DNA from: a bacterium
GTDB lineage: Bacteria > Verrucomicrobiota > Verrucomicrobiia > Limisphaerales > UBA11358
Assembly (NCBI GenBank): GCA_021780905.1
Contig: JAJXXW010000018.1
Coordinates: forward strand, 82,847-146,846
Direction: 5' to 3'
Length of the DNA: 64,000 nt
Shown: positions 29,601-38,299 of the stretch, piece by piece
How the letters are laid out: every line of letters starts with the position of its first letter
How positions within the stretch are numbered: position 1 is the stretch's first letter
Program-made: the position numbers and the translations under genes
Notes under the pieces: generated by a model
Told to the model about the DNA's origin: nothing
Seen by the model: the letters and a program-made list of their open reading frames with translations, nothing else
The model's database searches: none

Positions 29601-29967
29601 AGAGGGTGCCCGCAGGGCGGGTGAGGGGTCCGACATGGCTCGTGGACGCGTCACCGCCCCCGACGACAAACCAAAACTAAAACCCAAACTAAAAGCCGTG
29701 AAGGAAACCGGCACCATCGAGATTGACGCCACCACCACGCTCGCCGGCATCCCCGCCGCCGCGTGGGATTACAAGCTCGGTAACCGCAGCGGCCTGGAAT
29801 GGGTGCTGGATCAATGGAAGGAACACAAAATCAGCGACCCCACCGTGGCCGCCAAATTCAACACCTACCATTTCGCCGACCACAAAGAGCCAGTCATCGA
29901 ACTGCTCCAGCGCGTCTGCACCGTGAGCGTAGAGACGATGAAAATCGTCCGGGCTTTTCCAAATTGA
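26623..29967 (+). CDS. single-polypeptide restriction-modification-like protein: N-terminal PD-(D/E)XK-like region, N6-adenine methylase, C-terminal specificity-like domain (type ISP/IIG-like)
   Basis: Likely start MANLGSIHTYRSE (26623); RPDGTLKNILRIDQGFWESKD nuclease-like motif; motif I DPATGTGS; motif IV NPPY (GNPPYNANQQNENDNNKNRTY); C-terminal half resembles type ISP specificity regions. Confidence 0.88.
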   Translation: MANLGSIHTYRSEVDHIIRFGGSTKETSIRRAVFNLINAYARPRDLLLVEELDYFNPRRDKTVRPDGTLKNILRIDQGFWESKDTADDLTEEIKKKFDRGYPDSNILFEDSQTAILYQDGARLLTAPFASAESLDELLTAYVSFENQDVKEFRKAVERFKDDIPNIVIALRSMILKQGKANAPFRTRRQTFLELCRSAINPAVTPDDVDEMLIQHILTEEIFLSIFSDTQLLDENNIARELKQVENTFFTGATKRDTLGQIKHYYECIKAHATSIVSPREKQTFLKVIYENFYKAYNPKGADRLGIVYTPGEVIDFMIRSTDTLLNRHFGRGLADQAVEILDPATGTGSYVCDLIEYLPRAVLARKYKHELHANEVAILPYYIANLNIETAYAAKMGSYAPFENICFVDTLDNTEGLRVENQWELGAMSAENTRRIKAQNLRKISVIIGNPPYNANQQNENDNNKNRTYEHIDQRIKATYIAASTAQKTKAYDMYARFIRWASDRLGDQGIVAYICNRSFIDQRTFDGFRKTVAQEFDHIYIMDTKSDVRANPKISGTKNNVFGIQTGVAIVFFVKDQSHLRSFDEAGSANVLNRRTALPHPGPLPLGEGEPCAAPGAGAATAISGGGRTGSLSQRERAGVRENAPERAADALTPGTRPSHPCRIYYASMADEVPREEKLEILSAAKIEMLDMERIEPDADGNWLDMDTSDFKSLLPLVGELEKAVFGLDSNGVVSNRDEWVYDVDADALAKKAKYLSDEYNRLLKAKDLSFPDTVKWSESLKSKFKADLKSKFTRKLIIAAMYRPFTKLHFYSEKVFNDRLTENHYQMFGPELDKENIVILHTAPDSQKPFLAYVGNCIPDLHFVGAAAGTTCLPLYRYDEDGHRQDNLTDWGLRQFQQHYGDAAITKRDLFHYTYAVLHQPAYRTKYEINLKREFPRLPFYADFRQWAKWGQSLMELHLNYEQAAPFKLKRHDAPDESGRPLTPSLSPPRGEGARRAGEGSDMARGRVTAPDDKPKLKPKLKAVKETGTIEIDATTTLAGIPAAAWDYKLGNRSGLEWVLDQWKEHKISDPTVAAKFNTYHFADHKEPVIELLQRVCTVSVETMKIVRAFPN
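28418..28550. repeat. large palindromic element inside the R-M-like CDS
   Basis: 34-bp arm tccctcaccccggccctctcccgctgggagaggg (28418-28451) and its perfect reverse complement (28517-28550); each arm is itself palindromic. Confidence 0.95.
29567..29631. repeat. second palindromic element inside the R-M-like CDS
   Basis: gtcccctcaccccgtccctctcccctccgaggggagagggtgcccgcagggcgggtgaggggtc: nested stems. Confidence 0.85.
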
Positions 29968-30077
29968 ACTCCTCACCCCGGCCCTCTCCTCGGTCGGCGA
30001 ACCGGCTGGACCGGCTTGCTCACCAAAGATTGCCATTTTCGGGGTGAAAATTGGCAAAATCAGGTTTTTTTGGCGGA

Positions 30078-30413
30078 TTTGGCGACTTTCAGCGGTCATC
30101 AACCAAGTTGCAGCACCAATAAACCAACTTGCGATGGTCAAAAGGCGACAGCACGAAGGCATTTGGCGACTGGCAGATGCCATCCGGCGACCGCACATGG
30201 TCATAAGTCAACAGCACGAGGCGATAATCCAACTGGAAGATGGCGTTTGGCAACCGACAGATGGCATTTTCCAACTGGCAGCGGTCATTTGGCGACCGGC
30301 AGCAGTCATTTTTCAACCGGCAGATGCGATCCGGCGACTGACAGACGCGATCTTTTGACCGGCAGATTGCATCCGTCCACCGGCAGTTTCAATCCAACGA
30401 ACGGCAAAAGGAG
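30078..30413. repeat. degenerate tandem array, 16 units of exactly 21 bp
   Basis: Manual phasing: tttggcgactttcagcggtca / tcaaccaagttgcagcaccaa / taaaccaacttgcgatggtca / ... / tttggcaaccgacagatggca / ttttccaactggcagcggtca / tttggcgaccggcagcagtca / tttttcaaccggcagatgcga / tccggcgactgacagacgcga ...; no indels. Confidence 0.93.
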
Positions 30414-30427
30414 TCTTGAGGAAACTT

Positions 30428-32275
30428 TTATTCTTCGACCGGCACCACGAGGCTGTCCATGATGTAATCCTTCCGCTCCGGCGTGTTCTTGCCCATGTAG
30501 AAATTGAAGATCGGCCCGGATTCGGCACGCGGGGCGTATTCCACTTTGCTCAAGCGCATTTCCTTGCCGATGAATTGTGCGAATTCTTTCGGGCTGATTT
30601 CACCGAGACCTTTGAAGCGCGTGATCTCCGGTTTGCCGCCCAGTTTCGTGGCCGCCGTGTCGCGTTCGGCTTCGCTGTAGCAGTAAATCGTCTCCTGCTT
30701 GTTGCGGACGCGGAACAGCGGCGTTTCCAAAACGTAAACGTGGCCGTCGTGGACGAGCTGTTCGAAGAACTTGAAGAAATACGTGATCATCAAATTGCGG
30801 ATGTGCATGCCGTCCACGTCCGCGTCGGTGGCGAGAATGACCTTCTCGTAGCGCAGGCCCTCGGTGTTGTCCTCCACGTTGAGCGCCTGCATGAGGTTAT
30901 ACATCTCGTCGTTTTTATACATCACGTCGCGCTTGAGATCCCAGACGTTGAGCGGCTTGCCCTTGAGCACGAACACGGCCTGATTGTTCACGTCGCGGCA
31001 GCTCGTGATCGAGCCGGCGGCGGACTGGCCTTCGCAGATGAAGACCATCGTGCCTTTGCCTTTTTCCTTCTTCTTGTCGAAATGATTTTTGCAGTCCTTC
31101 AATTGTGGAATGCGCAGCGTGATGGCCTTCGCCCGCTCGCGCGCGAGCTTCTTCACGTTCTGCAATTCTTTCCGCAATTCCTGTGTGTCCTTGACCTTCG
31201 CCATGATGGTCTCGGCGATCTGCTTGTTGCGCTGGAAAAAGTGCAGCAGCTCCTCGCGCACGTTGTTGACGAGTTCGGTGCGGATTTCCGTGTTGCCGAG
31301 CTTGTTTTTCGTCTGCGACTCGAACACCGGGTCTTTCAGACGGATCGCCACCGCGCCGACCATGCACTCGCGCACGTCGTCGCCTTCGTATTTGGTGTTG
31401 CCATATTCGTTGACCGCCTTGAGCAAACCTTCGCGGAACGCGCTCAAATGCGTGCCGCCGTCGCTGGTGTATTGGCCGTTGACGAACGAATAAAACGTCT
31501 CGCCGTAGCGCGAATTGCTGTGCGTGAAACAAAACTCCAGCGTCTTGCCCGCGTAATGCAGCGGCGAATAAATTGGTTCGCTGCCGTCGCTCGCCAAATC
31601 TTCCATCACCAGGTCCATTAGGCCGTGGCGCGACTGGAAAACCTTCGGCTCCGGCAGCTCCGGCGTTTTCAAAATCAGCTTCAGACCGGTGTTGAGATAG
31701 CTGTAATGCCGCAGCCGGCGCTCGATGTGTTCCAGCCGGAAAGCGCTTTCCTTGAAAATGCTTTCATCCGGTTCAAACTCAATGAGCGTGCCATTCGGCT
31801 CTTTCGTCTTGCCGGAATCCTCCTTCTTCAGCTTGCCAATCTTAAAACTCGCCTCGGCGAATTCGCCATCGCGATGGCTGCGGACAAAAAAGTTTTTCGA
31901 CAGGGCGTTGACGGCTTTCGTGCCGACGCCGTTGAGGCCGACACTAAATTGAAACACCTCGTCGTTGTATTTCGCGCCGGTATTAATTTTTGAAACGCAG
32001 TCCACCACCTTGCCGAGCGGAATGCCGCGCCCGTAATCGCGCACGGACACATTGTTGCCATCAATCGTGATGGCGACCTCCTTGCCGTGGCCCATGATGT
32101 ATTCGTCAATCGCGTTGTCCACGACCTCCTTGAGCAGCACGTAGCAGCCGTCGTCCGGATGCGCGCCCGTGCCGATGCGCCCGATATACATGCCCGTGCG
32201 CAGCCGGATGTGCTCCAGCGAGGACAGCGTCTTGATCTTGCTCTCGTCGTAAATCGGCGTCGGTTTTTCAGCCAT
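30428..32275 (-). CDS. type IIA DNA topoisomerase subunit B (GyrB/ParE family)
   Basis: LEHIRLRTGMYIGR; DNAIDE; GRGIP; GLNGVGTKAVNALS; EGQSAAGS; TDADVDGMHIRNLM. Met at 32275 (MAEKPTPIYDESK). Confidence 0.96.
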   Translation of the reverse strand: MAEKPTPIYDESKIKTLSSLEHIRLRTGMYIGRIGTGAHPDDGCYVLLKEVVDNAIDEYIMGHGKEVAITIDGNNVSVRDYGRGIPLGKVVDCVSKINTGAKYNDEVFQFSVGLNGVGTKAVNALSKNFFVRSHRDGEFAEASFKIGKLKKEDSGKTKEPNGTLIEFEPDESIFKESAFRLEHIERRLRHYSYLNTGLKLILKTPELPEPKVFQSRHGLMDLVMEDLASDGSEPIYSPLHYAGKTLEFCFTHSNSRYGETFYSFVNGQYTSDGGTHLSAFREGLLKAVNEYGNTKYEGDDVRECMVGAVAIRLKDPVFESQTKNKLGNTEIRTELVNNVREELLHFFQRNKQIAETIMAKVKDTQELRKELQNVKKLARERAKAITLRIPQLKDCKNHFDKKKEKGKGTMVFICEGQSAAGSITSCRDVNNQAVFVLKGKPLNVWDLKRDVMYKNDEMYNLMQALNVEDNTEGLRYEKVILATDADVDGMHIRNLMITYFFKFFEQLVHDGHVYVLETPLFRVRNKQETIYCYSEAERDTAATKLGGKPEITRFKGLGEISPKEFAQFIGKEMRLSKVEYAPRAESGPIFNFYMGKNTPERKDYIMDSLVVPVEE

Positions 32276-32366
32276 AGAAAATAGTGCGGCGAGGAAATTA
32301 GTCGAAACGGCGAAAATGAAAATGCGAAAGTGCGGGCCACCGGCATTATTCGTCGGCTCAAAAAGC

Positions 32367-32404
32367 AAACCGGCGTTCCCGTTAGTGACAGAAACGCCGG
32401 TTTT
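32367..32404 (-). terminator. hairpin downstream of sufC
   Basis: aaaccggcgtt ... aacgccggttt inverted repeat with flanking T-runs on the minus strand. Confidence 0.6.
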
Positions 32405-32416
32405 ACGAGGTGAAGA

Positions 32417-33175
32417 TTACTGCTTCAAAATGGCTTCGTAGCCGTTGGCTTCAAGTTCCAACGCCAGCTCCTTGCCGCCGGATTTCACGATGCGGCCGTC
32501 CGCCATGACGTGGACGAAATCTGGCACGATGTAATTCAGCAAACGCTGATAATGCGTGATGACGAGCTGCGCGGAGTCGGCGCGCTTCAATTTGTTCACG
32601 CCGCTGGAAACGATTTTCAGCGCATCAATGTCCAAACCGGAATCTGTTTCGTCGAGAATGGCGAGTTTCGGTTCCAGCACGGCCATCTGGAAAATCTCGT
32701 TGCGCTTCTTTTCGCCGCCGGAAAAACCCTCGTTAACCGAGCGCTTGAGCAGATCGTCCTTGAGTTCGAGCAGCTTGATTTTGTCCTTCACCAGATCCAG
32801 AAATTCAATTGCGTCGAGCTCCGGCTGGCCTTTGGACTTGCGGATTTCGTTCAGCGCGGCCTTGAGAAAATAGGTGCTGTTCACGCCGGGAATCTCCACC
32901 GGATACTGGAACGCGAGGAACACGCCTTCGCGGGCGCGTTCTTCGGGATCAAGTTCCAGCAAATCCTTGCCGAGATAATTCACCGTGCCCTCGGTCACTT
33001 CGTAGCCGTCGCGCCCGGCGAGAATGGCGGCGAGCGTGCTCTTGCCGGAACCGTTCAGTCCCATCAACGCATGGACTTCGCCGGCGTTGATCGTCAGGCT
33101 GAAGCCCTTGAGGATTGGTTTGTTCTCCACGCCGGCGTGGAGGTTTTTGATTTCAAGAATAGGTTGCTTGCTCAT
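32417..33175 (-). CDS. sufC: Fe-S cluster assembly ATPase SufC
   Basis: ABC motifs GLNGSGKSTLAAILAG, FSGGEKKRNEIFQMAVLEPKLAILDETDSGLDIDAL. Confidence 0.97.
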   Translation of the reverse strand: MSKQPILEIKNLHAGVENKPILKGFSLTINAGEVHALMGLNGSGKSTLAAILAGRDGYEVTEGTVNYLGKDLLELDPEERAREGVFLAFQYPVEIPGVNSTYFLKAALNEIRKSKGQPELDAIEFLDLVKDKIKLLELKDDLLKRSVNEGFSGGEKKRNEIFQMAVLEPKLAILDETDSGLDIDALKIVSSGVNKLKRADSAQLVITHYQRLLNYIVPDFVHVMADGRIVKSGGKELALELEANGYEAILKQ

Positions 33176-33191
33176 TTTCTAAATTCATTTT

Positions 33192-33267
33192 AGCCACAGA
33201 TAAACACAGATGAAACACAGATTCTGACGGCGAAAACGAAATTTTTTATCTGTGTGCATCTGTGGCT
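33192..33267. repeat. inverted repeat between sufB and sufC
   Basis: agccacagataaacacagat (33192-33211) versus atctgtgtgcatctgtggct (33248-33267), 18/20 complementary. Confidence 0.85.
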
Positions 33268-33273
33268 TTTTGA

Positions 33274-34725
<1,452 letters not shown>

Positions 34726-34729
34726 TAAA

Positions 34730-35164
34730 TCATTTCTTTTTCGCGCAGTCGGCGCAGAGGCCGTGGATGGTCACATCGTAGCCTTGCGGCTTGAAACCAC
34801 GGGGCACGGTCACGCACGGCAGTTCGTGCGGCAGATTGACATCATAAATCGTTCCGCACATCTCGCAATGAAAATGCCCGTGTTCGGTCATGTTCGGGCA
34901 AAAGCGGGTCGCGCCGCGCTCGAGTTGCACCTGCCGGGCGAGGCCGCTCTTCACCAATGCGTCGAGGCAGTTGTAAACCGTGGCGTGGGAGATTTCGGGC
35001 ATCGCCTGCTTGGCGCGGAGGAAAACCTCCTCGGCGGTCGGATGATCGCGCTTCTGGAGCAGCACGTCATAGACCTGCTGGCGCTGCGGCGTCAGGCGCA
35101 GGCCGGTGGCGCCCAACTGTTCGGTCAGGTGCTGTTCGTCCTGCGGATGGCTGCGCGCCTTCAT
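34730..35164 (-). CDS. Fur-family transcriptional regulator (Fur/PerR-like)
   Basis: [72 protein letters not shown]. Confidence 0.94.
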   Translation of the reverse strand: MKARSHPQDEQHLTEQLGATGLRLTPQRQQVYDVLLQKRDHPTAEEVFLRAKQAMPEISHATVYNCLDALVKSGLARQVQLERGATRFCPNMTEHGHFHCEMCGTIYDVNLPHELPCVTVPRGFKPQGYDVTIHGLCADCAKKK

Positions 35165-35202
35165 TACCGGGGGAATTTAGCGCAGCGAAGCCGCAAGTCA
35201 AG

Positions 35203-35221
35203 ATTTAGAACAATTCTAAAT
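35203..35221. promoter_or_regulatory. candidate Fur/PerR-type operator
   Basis: atttagaa-caa-ttctaaat: perfect 8-bp arms, 7-1-7-like TTAGAAC-A-ATTCTAA, ~40 bp upstream of the Fur-family start. Confidence 0.7.
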
Positions 35222-35611
35222 TGGTGGTTTTGCGTGTGGTGATAAGTATGGCGATCATTTTCCATCCAAATCCGGTGCCTCCGTTGTCTATTTGGTGGCA
35301 GCGTAAATAAACCCTTGGAGTGCGTCTGAATAATCCGTTTTTTGGGGGCGTTACAGTGAAGTGGAACGATGTGTTGACATCCGACTTGGAGTTTGCGGCT
35401 CATTTTAAGCGCCGCTTCAGTCGGGGCGTGAAAACACTACCAGCGGAGCACTTGTCCGGCGCGCAGCGATTGTCGCCGACTCCAACCCGCCCGCCGACAA
35501 CTTGAAACGACGTCGCTCATTTCTGTTTCAGCAAAAGGCTGCCGCCCTGGCAGCCATGAAATTCACGGAATATCCGATCAATGAATTCCAGGTGAAGCAC
35601 GGGAATGTGTT

Positions 35612-36667
35612 TCATCTGCGGCAGGCGGCGTGGATTTCCGTCAAAATTTCCCGGAGGCCGTAGCGGAATTTCCAGTTCGGATAGTGCGACTGGAATTTCC
35701 GCACATCACTCACCCACCAGATGTGGTCGCCGATGCGGTTGTCCTCGACATAGCTCCAGGCAAGCTTTTGGCCGCTGATCCGCTCGCATTCGTCAATCGC
35801 CTCGAGCATGGAGCAGTTTGCGTGGCGGCTGCCGCCAAGGTTGTAAACCTCGCCCGCCCGCGGTGCCTGGAAGAATTCCCAGAAGGCGGCGACCAGATCA
35901 TGACTGTGGATGTTGTCGCGAACCTGCTTGCCTTTGTAGCCGAAAACGCGATACGGATGGCCCGTCACCGTGCAGCGCATGAGATAGGCGAGAAAGCCGT
36001 GCAGTTCCGTGCCGGCGTGCGATGGCCCCGTGAGGCAGCCGCCGCGAAACACCCCCGTTTTCAGGCCAAAATATTTTCCGTATTCTTGCACCAAAATATC
36101 CGCCGCCACCTTGCTCGCGCCAAACAGGGAATGTTTGGTCTGGTCAATGCTCATCGTCTCGGAAATGCCCGGCTCGTATTCGTGCCCGGACTTGATTTCC
36201 CAGCGCTTCTCCAGTTCGACCAAGGGCAGCCGGTTGGGGGTGTCGCCATACACCTTGTTCGTGGAGGTGAAAATGAAGACCGCTGCGGGACAGAATTGGC
36301 GCGTAGCTTCGAGCAGGTTCAGGGTGCCGACAGCGTTGACGCCGAAGTCCGCGTGCGGATCGCGCGCCGCCCAGTCGTGCGAGGGCTGGGCGGCGGTGTG
36401 AATCACCAGCGCCAGTTCGGAGCCAAGTTTTTGGAACAGGCTTTCCACGGCGACCCGATCGCGAATGTCGAAGTCATGGTGCTCGTAATCAGGAATGGTG
36501 GCGATGAGTTTTTGCCGGTTGCCGAGGGTGGAGGCTTCCCGGCCGAAAAACCACTGGCGCAAATCATTGTCCACGCCCACAATTCTAAAGCCCCGGCCGG
36601 CAAAATGCTTCACACTCTCGGAGCCAATCAGCCCCGCCGCGCCGGTGACCAGAACCGTGGATTTCAT
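35612..36667 (-). CDS. NAD-dependent nucleotide-sugar epimerase/dehydratase (CDP-paratose 2-epimerase-like)
   Basis: [77 protein letters not shown]. Confidence 0.88.
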   Translation of the reverse strand: MKSTVLVTGAAGLIGSESVKHFAGRGFRIVGVDNDLRQWFFGREASTLGNRQKLIATIPDYEHHDFDIRDRVAVESLFQKLGSELALVIHTAAQPSHDWAARDPHADFGVNAVGTLNLLEATRQFCPAAVFIFTSTNKVYGDTPNRLPLVELEKRWEIKSGHEYEPGISETMSIDQTKHSLFGASKVAADILVQEYGKYFGLKTGVFRGGCLTGPSHAGTELHGFLAYLMRCTVTGHPYRVFGYKGKQVRDNIHSHDLVAAFWEFFQAPRAGEVYNLGGSRHANCSMLEAIDECERISGQKLAWSYVEDNRIGDHIWWVSDVRKFQSHYPNWKFRYGLREILTEIHAACRR

Positions 36668-36897
36668 CTGCGCAATCATAGCAAAGTGACGTGGCTGGTC
36701 GATATATTTTGGACGACCGCATCCAGCGTGCTTGCCAACCGGCGTTGGCACACTGGCGCTGATCGGTGACTGGCGCGGCGTCTGGGTCTGGCACCATCGC
36801 CCACCCAGATTGAAGAAATTGCGGTTGCCTACGGAGCAAATTTGCTGAAGCAATAATCAGCATCTTCGCTGCGTCTTTGCGCCTCTGCGGTTAAAAC

Positions 36898-38047
36898 TTA
36901 TTCGTCCTCATCCTTCACGCCCTGCATCCGCTTGAGCGGACAGCCGGCGCGGAGCCAGGCGTTCACGAACGGGTCGAGCGCGCCGTCCATCACCGCCTGC
37001 ACGTCGCTGGATTGCGCGCCGGTGCGCAAATCTTTGACCATGCGATACGGCTGGAAAACGTAGCTGCGAATCTGGTTGCCCCACGAGATGCTGCCCTTGT
37101 CGCCGTAAAAACGTTCCATCTCGCTTTTCGCCTGATCCAGTTTCAATGCGTAAAGCTTGGAAATGAGCATCGCCATCGCCGTGGCTTCGTTTTGCACCTG
37201 GCTGCGCTGTGCCTGCGACGCGGCGACGAGGCCGGTCGGAAGGTGCGTCAGACGCACGGCGGTTTCCACCTTGTTCACGTTCTGGCCGCCTTTGCCGCCG
37301 GAGCGGAACGTGGCGCGCAAGATTTCCGTCTTGGGAATGACGATGTCCGTCTCCAGCAAGTCACTCAATTCCGCGACGGTGTCCACGCTGGAAAAACTCG
37401 TGTGCCGGCGCTTGTTGGAATCGAACGGCGAAATGCGCACGAGCCGATGCACACCGCGTTCGGCCTTGCAAAAACCGTAGGCGTTTTCGCCCTCGACACG
37501 GAAGGTGACGGTCTTGAGTCCGGCGGTATCGCCTTGGAGCGCGTCGGTGACTTCCCATTTCCAGCCGCGCGAATCGAACCAGCGGCTATACATGCGCGAG
37601 AGCATTTCCGCCCAATCCTGTGCTTCGGTGCCACCCGCGCCGGCGTTGATGGTGAAAATGCAGTTGCACTTGTCGTGCGGGCCGCTCAAAAAGGTTTTCA
37701 GCTCGAAGGTGTCAAGTTCTGCCAGCAGTTTGTTCGCGTCGCGCGCCATCTCGGCTTCGTGCTGCGCGTGGGTCGGTTCCGGCTCGGCGGCGGCGAGTTC
37801 GAGCATGACCTGCAAGTCCTCGACCTGCTTGCCGAAGCGGGCGAGCGGTTCGAGCTTGCCGCGGATGTCGTTGGTCTCATTGATGACTTTCTGCGCGGCC
37901 TCCTGATTGTTCCAGAAAGTTTCGCCGGTCATCAAGGCTTCCAGTTCGGCGAGACGTTGGTTCAATTTGGCGACGTCAAAGAAACCTCCGCAGGTGAGTG
38001 ACTTTGTCGGTGGCGGTCGAGATTTGCGGGCGGACGATGTCGAACAT
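36898..38047 (-). CDS. prfB: peptide chain release factor 2 with programmed +1 frameshift
   Basis: Short ORF MFDIVRPQISTATDKVTHLRRFL* (start 38047, TGA 37978-37976) then +1 into FFDVAKLNQRLAELEALM..; GGAGG-TTTCTTTGAC slip site; GGQNVNK catalytic region. Confidence 0.95.
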
Positions 38048-38299
38048 CGGCGGAGCATACCGGAGCCGGAGGGTGGAATCCAGCCGGGAACGCCAAAAAA
38101 TCCAGCGGGCCGCACGGCAAATTCGACCGGAGGACGCGTGACTGAGAATGCGGGAGTCAAGCCGCTGCGGGAGTTTGCCCTGATCCACGAGCTGAAACTT
38201 CCGAAAGAAGTTGAGGATAAGATTTGCCGGGGGAATGCGGAAAAACTATTTTGGCAAGAATCCGCTACCAACCAATCCATAATAAAATTTCGTTGCCGT

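Noticed and set aside
30078-30413. CRISPR array interpretation of array A (and B)
   Set aside because: No identical repeats alternating with spacers, unit only 21 bp, continuous degenerate tandem structure, no cas genes in the window.
35320-35505. 61-aa ORF MRLNNPFFGGVTVKW..
   Set aside because: No recognisable domain, lies in a degenerate intergenic stretch; not reported as CDS.
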